Source: Salvator merianae
Lineage: Eukaryota > Chordata > Lepidosauria > Squamata > Teiidae
Direction of reading: 5' to 3'
Length of the DNA stretch: 64,000 bases
NCBI GenBank assembly: GCA_003586115.2
Contig: QVOM02000116.1
Span: 32,465,062 to 32,529,061, forward strand
The translations under genes and the position numbers were made by a program. Below the pieces are notes generated by a model that was not told where the DNA came from, did no database searches, and worked only from the letters and a program-made list of their open reading frames with translations. Shown piece after piece: positions 46,412-60,076 of the stretch; within the stretch, counting starts at the first letter, position 1; each line of letters opens with the position of its first letter.

Positions 46412-48129
46412 AACATTTGCACTTTGGAATGTTTGGCACTTTTCATATCAACACAACTAAAATGGCAAAATCCTTGTGGGGTTCTTCTGTTTGCAAATGA
46501 GTGCGTGGACCCTCTAGTTAAATTGTACCTAATCAAATAAGCATTTCCAATAATTGAAATTGTACCAAGTAGTTTATTTGATGGGGAAAAAACTAAATGC
46601 AATTTAGCAAAGTTATTGACTGCAGACTCCAACCTTTGCAGTTTTTCATGTACAGTGCATAATGTTAGCTCTGTAATCAGCAAGCAAGTACTTCTTTATA
46701 ATTTACACATTGATTTCTTAAAAGAGAAATGACAAATGCAATCCTAGGCACGTCTATTCAGAAGTAAAACCAATTGTCTTTGATGGAGCTTACTTATCTT
46801 TTATCAATTCTCCAAGACAATGAGAAAACCATGTTCTGAAAACCTCTTCTGTCTTGATTAAAATAAATGTGGACAGCTTCAATTCATTACTTGCTCTAGA
46901 ATGTGGGATCTGTGGTCATCCAAACATTTATAGAACTCTAATTTTTAGTAGTTCAGGATAGCATTACTAACAGTTATATGGGGGTTTAAATTCAGCAATA
47001 ATTACAAATCCCCCAACTCATATTGTGCTGACTACTACTTATATGGCTTTCAAATGGGGGGGGGGTATAGATTCAAAAATTCTACCCTTGTTACCAGATT
47101 TTTAACTCTCACTGGGTATATCCAATCCTTAACTTCTCTTATCAGCAAGATATTAATTATATTTGAGATGCACAGAACTACAAACACAGATACTGTATCC
47201 TATCCTTTTAAATCAAGTCTGGAAGCATGTTTCTTTTGATTTAAAAAATTAGGCTAATCCAGCAGAAATCTTTATTCCCTATTTCCTGCACATGCACACA
47301 AGCTCAGAGTACAATAAAGGGATTGTTACAGACTTTTAGCTGCATAATTTGGCCTTGTTCTTTAACATTCAGTTTTGATCTCCAATTCACATTATTTCCA
47401 GTATGTTCCTAGAGTGATTATTGTCTGTTCAAGATGTTCACGCTGTCTTGGATTCTGTCCCCAGGGTATGGAATTCTATATGGTCTTCAAAATATGTGGG
47501 TTTGCCTAAGCTGGACACTGTCATTGCATGACCTTCTTGTACTGCAACCTTGATGGTGAAAAGAAGTATTGCGGGATTGCCCCCTTACACGTCCCACTTC
47601 CAGAAACCTGGGAGGGGTTTTGCTGAAACAGCATGTGACACTGCTGACATTGCTTGCTGTTTCCGCAGTTTGCCACTCTGAACTGTGAAGCAGCAATTCT
47701 CTGTTGCAGCTGGCTGTATGGAGGCTGTGTGCCACAAGGGGTCACTATGAATATCTCTGTTACCATGATACATCACTGGAAGGATGGGTTCACTCTTTGC
47801 TTCTGCGGTGCAAATGCAGATAACCAATGCGTCTTACCCGAAGCAGTGCATTTTTCAAAGCAACTGCTAAATTAGTCAATTTTTTAAAAAAGCTACAGGG
47901 TGATTTTTTTTTTAAAATGAAACATTTGTAATGCAAAGAAAGCAGAACATCTTGAGAAAGTTTAGGGCATGGAACCTGTTCAATCTACAGGAAAGAGAGA
48001 ATGTGTGTATTGTTTGTGTCATCATTATCAACAATAAAAACAGCAGCCATTTTCGATCCACTTCTTGATAAAGGTTTCACAACGCTCTGCCCTGGGCAGT
48101 TCTTTTCCATTATTTACTGGACTGTTTTT

Positions 48130-48672
48130 GAATTTTCATCCACCCATTTGCTCAGACAGAGATGTCTTGGTCCTTTCTGGTCTCTTGGGTCTGTTCCATG
48201 CTTACCCTGAATCTGGTCCAGAATGGGATCCAGAGAGGCCTCCCTTCCAACTGGCTTAAGGAGTGTCCATGCCCCCCGCTAGCATGCTCCTTCGCAAAAT
48301 GGCTGCCTAGACTGGAATGGCTGCCTAGACTAGACTGCCTAGCAGTCCAGGAGCTGCTAGAATAGAACATAGAGGTGTGCAAAAGGCCACATGCCTCCTT
48401 GTTCCAGTTTAGCAAGGCGACCCACTTCGGTGGCACCAAATTGTGCCACTGAAATGGCTCTCCCTGCAGCTCCAAGGTCAGGAACTTTAGTTCCTAGCTG
48501 TTAGAGCCCTTGCAGCTTATGTGAGCTTTGAAGGGGCGTGTGGCAGTGTGGCACAGGGACTGCCCCAGAACAGCTGCCTGAGTGTGGACGGATGTGTTCC
48601 AGGACACCTCGACTGCTCCAGTTGGGAGCTGTTCTCCATGACAACTGCCCAGGTAGGTGTGGAAACATTCTT
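48130..48672. mobile_element. Possible DNA-element-derived region
   Basis: A patch GC-richer than its surroundings, with an internal tandem repeat (GGCTGCCTAGACTGGAAT, then a second copy) and an end-like AGGTGTGGAAACATTC. No coding frame supported. Confidence 0.35.
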
Positions 48673-48769
48673 GGTATTTAGTTGAGAATTTCTTCTGCCC
48701 ACTAGTCATCATTCCTTCTTACATTTCCAACCTTCTACCATTTCAGATTCTGAAAATTATGTCTAAAAT

Positions 48770-48830
48770 TTATTTGGACTCGATGACCCTGGAGGTCCCT
48801 TCCAACTCTATGATTCTATGTCTGTAATGC
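48770..48830 (+). mobile_element. Short CR1 LINE 3' terminus
   Basis: GACTCGATGACCCTGGAGGT followed by CCCTTCCAACTCTATGATTC and a terminal ATTCTATG repeat, the hallmark end of CR1 elements. Confidence 0.85.
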
Positions 48831-49841
48831 TTGTCATCTCTCAGATTCATGCATTTCACTTTCTGTCTTTTCTAGTTATCCCAAGCCTACACCTTCCCAG
48901 ACTCCTTTGCACTTTTGCAGTCTCCATGCATCTGATTTAATCAGGTCCATGTCATTGGTCCAAATGTGGGAACAGATCACTGTTTCAGTGGACTAATTTG
49001 CTCTGCAGAGTGATGGAACATGGGTGCTTGTGAAGAAGGGATGTCAAAAAAAATAAAACCAAAAGGCCATGTTGTTCAGTATCAGCCCAGACTTATCTGG
49101 ATTACATTTTTCTGCATTCTGAATTTTTCATATTTTAATAACGTGCCCAGACTATCACTTCATAGCACATCACTTCTAGAGAATCAAGCAGTTGCCCCCC
49201 CCTTTTTCTCTCATTATTCCTAAGACTCAGAGAATATTAATTAATTAAGCCATGCAAAGAAAACTTCCCAGAAGATTTTAATCAATGCAATCACCTACAA
49301 AAAGTGCATTTAGAACTGATAGCACAGTAAACAATTGATTTGCATCCTTCATTTCAAGATGTGATTTGGAATTTTTTTCTCGAGAACTGTTAAATTTTTA
49401 TGTGCTGTTTAAACAATATAACAAATCAAATATTTTTAGAATGCCATCTGTTTTGAGATGGTAACCTGATTTGCATAAAGCCCAGTTTAAGAATATGCAC
49501 TTGGATTAACATGCAGTTACAGCATGTGATCAAGGGAATAAGTCAGACATCCACCATTCATACACGGGCTACAGATCAAAAGCTATGGATTGTGACTTTC
49601 AACTAGTCAGGACTGATAAGACAGTGATTCAGCACTGGCTGATATACTGGAGCAGAAAAGCGTAGTAGGAGCGTTCCTTCTGCACAGTGATGCAGTTTAA
49701 GAGAGATCCCTGGCTTTATATTCTGGCAGTTTTAAAAGCCATTCAGGACACTTTCTTCTGTTTAATTTATACATAACGGAAAATGGTTCTTAACAGCATA
49801 TTCCTAGTTTCTTTCCACGAGGCTAAAGGGAGAAATGGGAG

Positions 49842-49988
49842 AGGCTGTAGCTCCAACTTCAATCCCCATCATCTCCCCAGAAGTAGGCAATGGCAAACTA
49901 CTGTATCTCTGCCAAGAAAACTGCACAGAGATGCTCATGCAGTCAACCAAGAGTCAGTCACAACTCGGTGGTACCCAACAACAACAAA
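49842..49988 (+). mobile_element. tRNA-headed SINE copy, 5' truncated
   Basis: Plus-strand copy of the same family. It has AGAAGTAGGCAATGGCAAAC, CTCTGCCAAGAAAACTGC and a tail GGTGGTACCCAACAACAACA. The tRNA head is mostly lost. Confidence 0.8.
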
Positions 49989-52357
49989 AGGGATAAACAG
50001 AAGTGCTGAGCATGAGTGCATAAAGTTCATGCACATCTTTGTGGACTAAGCTAGGATTTGATGTGTGACAAAATTTATTTTGTAAATTTATTTCTCTGTG
50101 TACAATAAACCAAGGACAAAGGCCTCTGATACTCAGTGTTAGTCGTTCTGGTGGTTGCAGAGGTATTACATTGAATGAAAGAACAAAGAGTTAAGTTATT
50201 CAAACCTTTTTGCAAACAAGATTTTCAAGAAGTCTTTGTTTAAGGCTACATCCACCTTGAGACATTTAGATGACACAGGGGTCATCAGAAGGCATTTTCA
50301 TCTCACACAGTCACATCCATTGTGCCTTGCATCCATTCCGGGATTCCAAAAGAGTGTCCTTTTGTGATGGTGGGATAAAGAATACTGAAGGTCACTCTGT
50401 GGCACTGAGCACAATAGGGATGGATTATACCACTGCCAGGGATCTCTTTTTGAAGATGGACTTGCTTGCCATAGTGGGTATCATTATGGAGCAAAATGAA
50501 ACCAGCAGAAATATGAATATCGTATTCAATGCAAGTATCTTGTTTCAAAAAGCAATTCAGCAAGACAAGAGCTTGTGCTGAATAGCTGGTTTCAATCAAA
50601 CAAATTTATAAGTTGGGTTGTTTTGTGGAGGATGTGAAAAATACAAGAAGGGAGGGCAGTATTATTAGAATGAGGTTGGGGTGTTGGTTGAGAGCAGCCA
50701 ACTAATGCTTATTCAAAGGCAAAGAACTTACATTCTTTTGCTACACTGCAAACTATATTCACCCTGACTATGGGTGCTACCCACTGATTGGCCACTCGAT
50801 GGGAAGCCCCTGCCTCTCTAGTTATGTAGTTTCCTGCCCAACCCAGCTTAAAGAACGAGATGCCTTCAGAGCAATGAAATTCTGAATGATGAAGAAGCAA
50901 CCTTGAGACTTCAAGACAGGGTAAGATGAATGCAGGGAAAGAAAATCTGCGATTTCAAACTCAAATTCACCCAGAGGACACCTCTTTAAACATGTCTGAT
51001 CACGCCTTGAAAGAATAGTTTGGTCAACTAGCTCAAATTTATGAATATGCTCATTCCCTCGTATTAATTGTGCTGGCTCTTTCTACTGTGTAATGGATAA
51101 AGGTTTTAAGTGCACTTTCGGAAAGGTCTTATTGGATCTCTGTTTGGTTGCATCCTAAATTTTAGCTTAACATTTCATTTTATTCCAGTCCTTGCTTCAT
51201 TACAGTACTGGGAATCATATAAGAGCACCATAGCTAGAGTAAAATAAATTTTAGATATATTCTTATGCTTGGAGTTCATTGCTCAAAAGTAATTCCTACA
51301 GTGTCCAGTCAGGTTTACTGTTTTGGAAATGTGTTTAGGATTGCAGATATAGCTGAATGTATTTGAATAATCTAATAGAAGACATGAATATAACAAGGAT
51401 TCTTTATTATTATTTCCAAAGGATATTTCAAAAATATTCCACTTATATCTCCCTAGTGTAACATCCAACGTATACACTGTTACTATGAAATCAAACAGTC
51501 TGTGGCACTGAGGCACTTTATCTATACAAAGCATCAAAAACATCATCGTCTGGTTGACAACAAAACTTGGCTTCATAGCACAATAAGATTAATATGAAAG
51601 AATGGCACGTACTCCTTCCAATATATCACACAGAAAGGGCAATTATTTGTACATTAATACAGTCAGACATTTATCAACAGTTTTCAAAACACAATAATAT
51701 CACACTGAGATTTTACAGTATCAAGTGCCAAATAGCAGTATGTTGAAAAGAGTTAAGGTGAGGGTTGGGGAGAACTGTTGCAGAGTCTACCTACAATTTC
51801 ATGAAAACTCAGGATTTTATATCCTATGCAGTTACAGTTGGAAGGATTCAGAGGTCACGAATAATTTTTATAGCTGATAAGTTTTAAAAACTTATGTGAG
51901 AGAGATTGATAGAAAGACACAGGGAGAAAGCAATTTTCAGTAGATACTGTAAGAAAAAAAACAAGACATTCCCGATTTTTATGGCATGGAACTATATATT
52001 ATGATACATATACTGATTTCAAATAATCAGGCATGCACCTACCTGCTTCAGATCCATATTAGTGGGTCTGGATTAGCCTGACCCACTGCTATGGATTGTG
52101 GGGAAGCGTGGGCCAGATCAGTACCATCTGCACTGACGGTGCTGATTCAGATTAGGCCATGCTGTGAAGCTTGCACAAGCTTTGTGACTGCAGCCCCGTG
52201 CCTCCGAAAGCTACATTTGTTCCTAGCCTCAGGGTCTTTGGGGGATGCTTTTTGGCAGCATACTGTCGCACACCACTGAAAGGCACCCCCCGATATTTCT
52301 GACACGAGAGTCAGGCCTTCTGCTTGCCTCCTATGTTCTGGATCAGGCCACTGAGCC

Positions 52358-52391
52358 CTCTGGTAGACCTGATTAATCAAGTCTACCAGAG
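52358..52391. repeat. Inverted repeat CTCTGGTAGAC / GTCTACCAGAG
   Basis: 11-bp perfect arms around a 12-base spacer, within a repeat-like stretch of about 52040-52640 that also carries the fragment TTAGTCTCTAAGGTGCTGCT. Confidence 0.6.
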
Positions 52392-53225
52392 ATCTAGATT
52401 AAGGCCTACCCTTAATCCAGATCGCTCTCTCTCTCATGCAGATAGTGAACCAGCAGGGAGCGTGGTCTTATTGATCCACACTAATGTGCAGACCTGTGTG
52501 GTCTAGAAGTGCATTATATGGATTCTTAATATGGATCCTTCATGCATCTTGGCTTAGTCTACAAAAGTTCATGTTACCAACTTCTTTTTGTTTCTTAGTC
52601 TCTAAGGTGCTGCTACACCCGCTTAATATGGATTAAGGGTCCATGCAGAAAGGCCCATGGATTCAAGTTTGCAAGTGTGTCAGGTTAAAATGGATTTTGC
52701 AGAGTGTTTTGGAATTGAAAGGAGACCAACCATGTGCTATGCTTCTTGTGCTTCTAGTGCACTCCTGGCTGCCAGCTGCTACTGAATATACTTTGACAGC
52801 TAGGGATGCATGGCTGCTTTGGACAGGGCATGAAGGATGCCAGGCAATGTGACTGCATGTCAGTGTGATTGCTGGCCCAATCCTGAGGGTGGAATCTAAT
52901 CCTATGAGCAATCTATTTGCAGAATCTGGGATTCGTGTCAGTATGGGACAGGAGACCCAGCATTAGATGCTGATGGTAGATCTTGCTCTGAACAGGGTAT
53001 CCAAGTTTAGTCCAGTGTTTTACCCTATACAAATAAACTGAATATGCTTTTAGCAGATGGGTACAAGGCAGCAATTGTGGATGGACAGTGAGATAGAAAA
53101 GCAACGGGATACTGACTGGCATGGTGCTTTTGGTCTCTTTTTATTGCCCCAAACCACATTTTAATATATTATGGACGAAAATGGGGTTAAGCATAATTAA
53201 ATGTGCTGTACCAATGCCACTTGGT

Positions 53226-53249
53226 CTCCCTCTCTCTCTCTCTCTCTCC
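53226..53249 (+). repeat. (TC)n microsatellite
   Basis: About 12 TC units. Confidence 0.9.
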
Positions 53250-53339
53250 TCCCCAGTATGCAAGATTGGGAGGAAAACTGCTAGTTGGAATTGCCTTTGC
53301 TTTTAACTGTGCTAGGTTCTACAGGGAGAGATCTAGGTT

Positions 53340-53815
53340 GTTTCAGCACACACCCTGCTTGGAGTGGTTTAACTGTTCTGCTCCAGTCTGTTGCAGACTA
53401 AATACGGCAGGTGCCATCCGCATTGCAGGGCGGGAACACCATCGGTTCCGGATCAACACTGGCAGCCATGGAAAGGCACCATAGTTGTTCCAGTCCAGAC
53501 AACTGACACCCTGCCCAAGGCACCACCTACTCTTGCCAGTGATTGGCCCAGACCATGTCACTCTTGTGTTGTGCCTAGTGCACAAAGGCAGGGTGGAACA
53601 GAACAGTCTTCAAAGGTAATATGCCTAGCTCCATGTCAGTATTTCAAAAATGATCTTCAAAGCTTGCATAAACTTCAAAAACGGGGCTGCAGTGTTTTCC
53701 TTGTTCCAGACAAGGTGTGGAATAGCTAATGTGCAATAGGGATGGTTCTGGGATGGAACAACATTAGCCCTGTACTAGGCAGCTGCTTGGCCCAGTCTAT
53801 GGACTCTGTGTGACA
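53340..53815. mobile_element. Second copy of the 28379-29061 element, shortened
   Basis: Shares CACCCTGCTTGGAG, GCAGGTGCCATCCGCATTGC, CAACACTGGCAGC, CTTCAAAGCTTGCATAAACT and GGGATGGTTCTGGGATG in the same order. The terminal repeat is decayed, and an internal segment present in the first copy (roughly 28750-28970) is absent. Confidence 0.7.
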
Positions 53816-54117
53816 ATGGGCCAACTTTACCAAGAACAGGTACTGATTTTTTCCCCCTCATTCCTGAAGGGTGATTATACCATGCTGGTTAGTTCAAATG
53901 GCCTTAAAAATTAAAAACATGCCAAACATGTGGTGATTCTGAAGAGAAAACCATCTGCTCCAACTTTTTTTGATAGCCTATCTATCAAGTATGTAAATAG
54001 CACACCCTGGTGGCCAATCAGAATCAGGCAGGGACACAGAAGTGAGTGAGGCAACTGACTCCATTGATTCCACATTGCTGCTTTTTGTGGCTGTGATCAG
54101 ACAGCCTTATTAAAGTG

Positions 54118-54167
54118 ACAGGCATATGCACTCATGAGCTGTGGTTCTCATGAGTGCATATGCCTGT
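54118..54167. repeat. Perfect 21-bp inverted repeat with 8-base loop
   Basis: ACAGGCATATGCACTCATGA plus G at 54118-54138 is exactly complementary to 54147-54167. It probably lies inside a larger MITE that begins near GGCTGTGATCAGACAG (54089). Confidence 0.8.
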
Positions 54168-54303
54168 CCTCCTAATTCTGTCATGGAGATGCAGGAAGGC
54201 ATGGAAGGCAAGAGTGTCCAATTCTGCACTCTCTGAGTGCTTTGGCAACACTCTCTCTTTCCTGGCCTGGATCAGCCATCCATCTGATCAGGGACAGCAG
54301 TGA

Positions 54304-54376
54304 AGTTATTTTCCATATTTTATTGTGACCCACCCTGAAGGTGGGATATAAATATAAATAAAAATAAATAATTATT
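54304..54376 (-). repeat. Tail-type repeat fragment, minus strand
   Basis: GTGACCCACCCTGAAGGTGG followed by AAATA repeats is the inverted form of the same retroelement end. Confidence 0.55.
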
Positions 54377-55740
54377 GGTGGCTGTTAATTGCACCATGGA
54401 GCTGTGAGAATCCACACAATGTGTGCTAATGACACAGCTAGGATTGCTTTAGTGGTGGCTCACCATCACTTTCACTGGCCTCTCTGGTCAGGGCCCCTAA
54501 TAAAGATGAGTCCAATAAAATATGAGAAAACACTGAATGGAATATATAAAAAACATGCAGAGAACATCAAGTGATAAGTGTGAACCTGTTCCATGTCAGG
54601 CGTGTCATCCCTGCTGGATATCTTGTGATCCAGAAAACCACAAACAACCTGCCAATGATGTCTTAAGTCCAGCCTATTTTTACAGCCTCAAACTGATAGA
54701 AGAAGTTGGCTGTATAATTTGTTGGTGGGCTTCCTTTCCTGGCTAACATGCAATGGACTGCTTAGTAGTCAAAATGAACTTGGTACAGAAGTGGCTCCTA
54801 CTTTTTGAAATTATTCCCATTTCAAAACATGGAGAAAAAAATTCTCTGTCTCTCTCCTCCCTCCACAAAGTTATTCCTGGTGTATGCTCCTTATAGGAGT
54901 AATAGAGTTCCATATATGGTCTGGAAATGGTGCCCGGGAGGCATATCACAGCTTTTATTAGATAACATTATATGCCTTTTCCCCCTCTTGCCTTGTATTA
55001 ATAGAAAAAAAATTAATCAGGCCTCTTAAATAATTTAATTCTAATAGATATTTTGATGAAATGAACATTATGAATTTAAACTTAGAAGCCGGATATGAAG
55101 CTTTCCTATAAAACATGCAACAATTAGATACAGATACGTACCCTTTTTAAATATATGTCCTATTCATAGGCATACCAAGTACACCCTGGGGCAATGACAA
55201 TCACTATTACCATGATTTCAGGTCATTTGTGGTAGATAATTCCACTCAACATATTTCTAGAAGCTATAAGCAGCTCCTCCATGTGATGGAAAACTGAATT
55301 ACATGCAGCAGCGCCTTGGAATTTTTTTCTAACATTAGTTGACTGCCTCAGGCAGCAGACACAACTCCCTCACAATTGCTTTACCCAGCATTTTCTCTCT
55401 GCAGAAAAAAATAGCTGCTCTTCACCCATAAGTCTGCCTGCCATCTCAGACACAGTGGAGGATACTATCCTGTTTCCCCTTTCAAAGTCAGGGTCAGCTG
55501 CCTCTCCAGTCATTCTCTGTAAAGGAAGGGAATGGGCATCACCTTATCTTTCACTTCTGATAGCAAATTGTCATGCCTCTTCCTTGTAAAGAAGCATCAT
55601 GTCTCAGACCAACATCACCCATTGAACAGGAATTCATATAAGGAAGATTCCTGCCAACTAAATGCCAGACCCTCTCCAGATCTCCCATTAAACTCAATTT
55701 CAGCAACCAGACATGCCAAGGTTTTGACCTAGTCTAGTGT

Positions 55741-56067
55741 AGAGATGTGCTGAACCAATTCAAATCAAACTGAATGGTTCAACCAGTTCAAATTTAAACC
55801 AAACCACCCCCAGGTTTGGGTTGATTTGAATTCAAACCAAGCCAAGAGGGGGGTTCAGTTGAACTAGTTTAAATCACCCCATTTCTCATACTAGTTCGTT
55901 AGTATTTTGTTCTTTTAAAGGCCTTTGAAATTGCATTTTTGAGTGTAGAACCAGGTCAAATTGGTTCATGGTTCAAATCGAACTGGTTCAAAGCTGATTC
56001 AAATTTGGTTCAGGTCTGTTCAATTTGGCTGAACCGAATCACCATTTTCAAGTCTGTGCACATCTCT
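55741..56067. mobile_element. MITE with AGAGATGTGC terminal inverted repeats
   Basis: AGAGATGTGC (55741-55750) and GCACATCTCT (56058-56067) are perfect inverted ends. The interior is built of repeated GGTTCAAA/TTTGAACC-type words in both directions. Confidence 0.75.
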
Positions 56068-56241
56068 AGTACAGTGTCCTCTAGGTCCCTAATTTCAAGA
56101 CTTAGAAATGTGTAAGAGGACCTGAGGTCACTGGGTGAGGCTGTGAGAGAAAGAGGGAGAAAAGCTATTTTTTAATGTAAAACTCAGGAGAATGATTGTT
56201 ACAGGTAGAAAATAATTACAAATTGGTTGATCATGAAAAGC

Positions 56242-56242
<1 letters not shown>

Positions 56243-56283
<41 letters not shown>
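56243..56283 (+). repeat. (TAA)n microsatellite
   Basis: About 13 TAA units. Confidence 0.95.
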
Positions 56284-56284
<1 letters not shown>

Positions 56285-57148
56285 ATAAATCGCAAAGTAC
56301 GTAATCAAGTCTATTAAAAACAAAGTACAAAAAGGCAATAATATAAATATAAGTGCAAATTTATTTCAGTGCTCTGGTTTCTCTTCAGATTGTGTTTCAA
56401 TTGAAGAAAAGGGACATGAGGTTTTGGTGAAAAGCAGGGTGGGATGGGCAGTCATGCCAAATACTTTGGGTACTACTAATCTTGTTCTTTGGCTCCAACA
56501 CTGGACTTTTCTTTTAACTTTGACTTGGTGTCTGTTTACAAGTTTACCTTTGTGACATATATGTCCCACCAACTGGGGGTGATATTCACAATTAATCGGC
56601 CACAGACTGCACAAATCAGTCCACACACAACCACAATATACTTCTGCAAAGCTTTGTTTGCCTGATGCCTCCTTATGTTAAGACTTCTGGTAAGAGAGAG
56701 AAGGAACACACACAAAGAAGGCTTTTCAGAGGCCTTGTGGGTGTGAAGTAGTGCTGGTTTATGTCAAAGTGAGGTGTCGATTCAATAAAAACAAAATGTT
56801 ATTACTGGCCTTTCCACAGTCCCAACAATCTGAGCAGCCTCTCTTGACTGAAATAGGGGTAATACTGCCTTTGGGGCAGGACAACATCATCTTGGGGGGA
56901 CAGGCATGAAGAAGGAAAGCACAGACTGGAAGTGGAGGGACAAATTGTTCCATTATGTACAATGGGAACCAGCTGTCCTGAGGGCCTTTTTAAGGTGCCT
57001 TCACTGCATAGTAGAGGTGTAGTCTTAATCTTAAGAATGGTCCATCCAGTTATAGCTGGGGTAGAACTGGACCTAACACTTAAACTTGATTGCAGTTGTA
57101 TAGTTTGAATCTCAGGTGCCAAAAGGCACAACAGCTGTGGCCTCTATG

Positions 57149-57342
57149 GCTGCATTTGCACACTTTGAAAAAGGCAGCTCAAAACTGGTTTAGAGATAGT
57201 AGCATGTAGCTTCTACTGTTTCCATCCCACCTCTAATCCACATGAAAGCTGTTTCATGTGGATTAAGACACTAGCATGTGGACACTACCACCTCTAAGTT
57301 GTTTTTGAGGTGCTCATTTTGTTTGCTGTGTGCGGATGCAGC
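57149..57342. mobile_element. MITE-like element with inner palindrome
   Basis: GGCTGCATTTGCACAC pairs with GTGTGCGGATGCAGCC at the ends. Inside, AATCCACATGAAAGC faces GTTTCATGTGGATT. Confidence 0.7.
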
Positions 57343-59607
57343 CCCACTGTGCCCTGTTCAACTATAAATCAGGAATTCTTTAAGGTTGGAGGTTCCTTGT
57401 TCACCCTCCTACCTTCAGTGGTATGAAGGCTTCACACATTCCACCTGTTGATGCTAGTAGTGGCTGTGATCAAAAGCAGGTGTGGTCTGTCCATGCATTG
57501 AGCTAATGATTGGTGACAGATCATTATAACCTCTTGAGGTGCTAATGTAGATCTTTTCACTCACCTAAACACTGTGTCTATTCTAATTTTTCTTTCTTTT
57601 TTGAGGGACTTCAGAAAAATCAGCGGGGTCTTCAGGAGACAGAAGAGTACCTCAGAGAGTTGCGTCAAACCCCTGATGGGGATAATGGGGGAGGGATTCT
57701 AACAACATCTGAGGGCATAATATTGGCTACCCTTGTCTTAATGCATTGATTTCATTAGAATTTGACAGGAATATTGTGAACTACTGGGGTATTATTTTGA
57801 GAAAGACGAGTAAGGAAACACTTTAAATAAATAATTATTTGAATAAAAGGAGTGAAAGTCCTTGTTTTGCCTTCTTGCCTACTAGGTTTTCTTAGTCTGA
57901 AGCTTTTTATCTGTTTTAGGCAACTCTTGTCTGCTCTGGCATTATTTCACTACATTTTCCAAAATTCCAGTTGCTGGGAAAGTTATATTCCAAAGAAACT
58001 GAACAACATAAGATTAAGGTGGTCAGATGGAGAGCAGACAGAGCTCTTGCACCTTCAACTCCCTTTAAGTAGATGGAAATTAAGCAAATGTAACATATCA
58101 TGCAGGCCATATCTGTTGAAATTCCCTCTCATTCAGAAATCAATTAAGGTGCAAGAACCCCACCCTCCTTTCCAACTGGAGACACTATATCAGATTGCCA
58201 GTGCTGCTCTGATCAAGCTTCTGCCCTTCACCCCCGAATGCTTGAGAAACGACTTGAGTTAAGACATCATACAAATGGCTGCTCTGCCACAACTTGTCAA
58301 ACACTCGAGTCCCAGAGGTGCTTAGGCAGGTATCCAAATCTTTTCTGCATGTTTAAAGAAACTGTCTGGACAACACAGAGAGGAAGCACACATTCTTTTG
58401 TGCACAACAATAAACATACTGGTAGAAACGTTAGCAGTAAAATTTCAGGCTGCTCTAGGTATATTGATGTTTATAGTCATAAATTCCAGGATAATAAAGG
58501 GACAACATTCTGTTTTCCTCAGAAGGTGACAATAAATACTTATAACTGACAGCTATCATCCTGAGATCTTATTTTGTTATCTGCTGTGAATATTGTGGGT
58601 TTTGAAAGTTTTTTCTCTATGTAAAAAGACAAATGGCAAAAATTATACACATCACTATATTAAAAAAAAATTAAGTGCAAAATAGTTCTTAATTATAGTA
58701 GCACAACTTAATGCTCTCAAATTGACATTTGATCAATTCCAGCAGTGGTGGTTACAAATTCTTTTCTCAGCGATTATTCTGAAACTGAAACAAAAAAGTA
58801 TATGTCACTGAAAACAACTACACAGACACAAAAGCTACTGCAATTATTCACCTATTTTGTTACTCTCAGGTCTAGAACCGTAAGTAATTTTTTATTTGCT
58901 CAGCTTTGGGTTTAACATGGCCAAATGAATGAATCAGCTGGAATTAGCTCAAGGGTGAAAGAATAATTTGCCTTGTCACTTAGTTTTGCTTCTGTCCAAA
59001 ATCCATCATTAATTTTACGTTATTAATCAAATCCAACTGAAATTCATTTACTCTGGTCACTGTAAATGATTTCTTTTTAAAACTTGACAATAACTGCTTT
59101 GCCTGATAAGTCTTACATTTTACATCACCTGCTCACTCTAACCAGACATGTGAACTATTCTGACATACTAGGAATTTGGAAATCCATGGTTCAAAAGAAG
59201 GCATGTAAATCTGTGTACAGCATTATATCATACCTTTGATTTTTTTTAAAAAAATGCATCACTCCAGAGACAGCTTACAAGCAAACTACAGCTCAATTCA
59301 AAGCTTTGAAGATTAGGGCCAACTATAGGAAGAGGAAGAGATCCTTAAAATACCCTGAATGTAAACACTTGCGAATCAAATGGTTAATTAGCGTATTTGT
59401 ATTCAGCATGGTTCATGTGATTGCTGAAGTGGTTGTACCTTTGGTCCGACCCAACAAATTTTCAGTTAAAGAAAGAGTAAGACAATTCATGTACAACACT
59501 CTTGCTTGTAACATGCAGGACCTGTAGGATCTGTGCTCATCATGTAAAACCACAAGCTTTCTTTCTTAATAATATGCTAGGTATTCAATAAAGACACATA
59601 CCTTGAT

Positions 59608-60076
59608 CTAGTTAGCTAGACATTGGCCAAACTGTAGCTTAAGGATACCTCTTCCATGGAGCTGCAGAATCTGGTTATACTCTTTGGGCATTGCATGAAA
59701 GCCAGGTTTAGGTAGCTGGTTGTCGTAGTAGTGATGGCTGATTGGTGTGCCTGCTGCGGTTTTTGAGAAGGGCCAGAAGCCATATAGCTTCACATTCTCA
59801 CACAGTTCCACCGCAGCACTAGTGATCATAAAGCCAGAAGACAATCGGTAGGCTTTGACACCCTTAGTCCTCCAGAACTGGGCAAGATTTTTGAGGTATC
59901 TGGGATAGAAAAATATGGCCTTCTGCTTTGCCCCAAATTCTTTCAGTGTGCGGTGCACTTTGAAAGAAGCTGCTGTGTTGCTCCTGAAGGAAAAAGCTGG
60001 TAACAACAGAAAAGCTTCTCCGTAGGTTTCAATGTTCTCCAGGAAGTTGGCTGTCTTTTCGTTCAATTTGTTATAC
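59608..60076 (-). CDS. ST8SIA6: ST8SIA6 last exon with sialylmotifs S, III and VS
   Basis: 469 bp coding, starting after acceptor GACACCAG with one base of Lys, then [19 protein letters not shown]. It runs through [25 protein letters not shown], the motif S region, HHYYDN and GFHAMPKEY to a TAG stop at 59610-59608. No frameshift or internal stop is present, so the gene looks intact. The nearest candidate poly(A) signal on this strand is AATAAA at 58896-58891, about 710 nt past the stop; whether it is used is unknown. Confidence 0.92.

Larger units (their letters stand above)
46412..59607. other. Intergenic region before the ST8SIA6 gene end
   Basis: Apart from the repeats listed individually, the sequence is AT-rich and unassigned. 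The part from about 58890 to 59607 may be the ST8SIA6 3' untranslated region, read on the minus strand. Confidence 0.55.

Noticed and set aside
59306..59527. Small plus-strand frame (73 codons) near the ST8SIA6 stop
   Set aside because: On the opposite strand to the gene, within its probable 3' untranslated region; no known motif.
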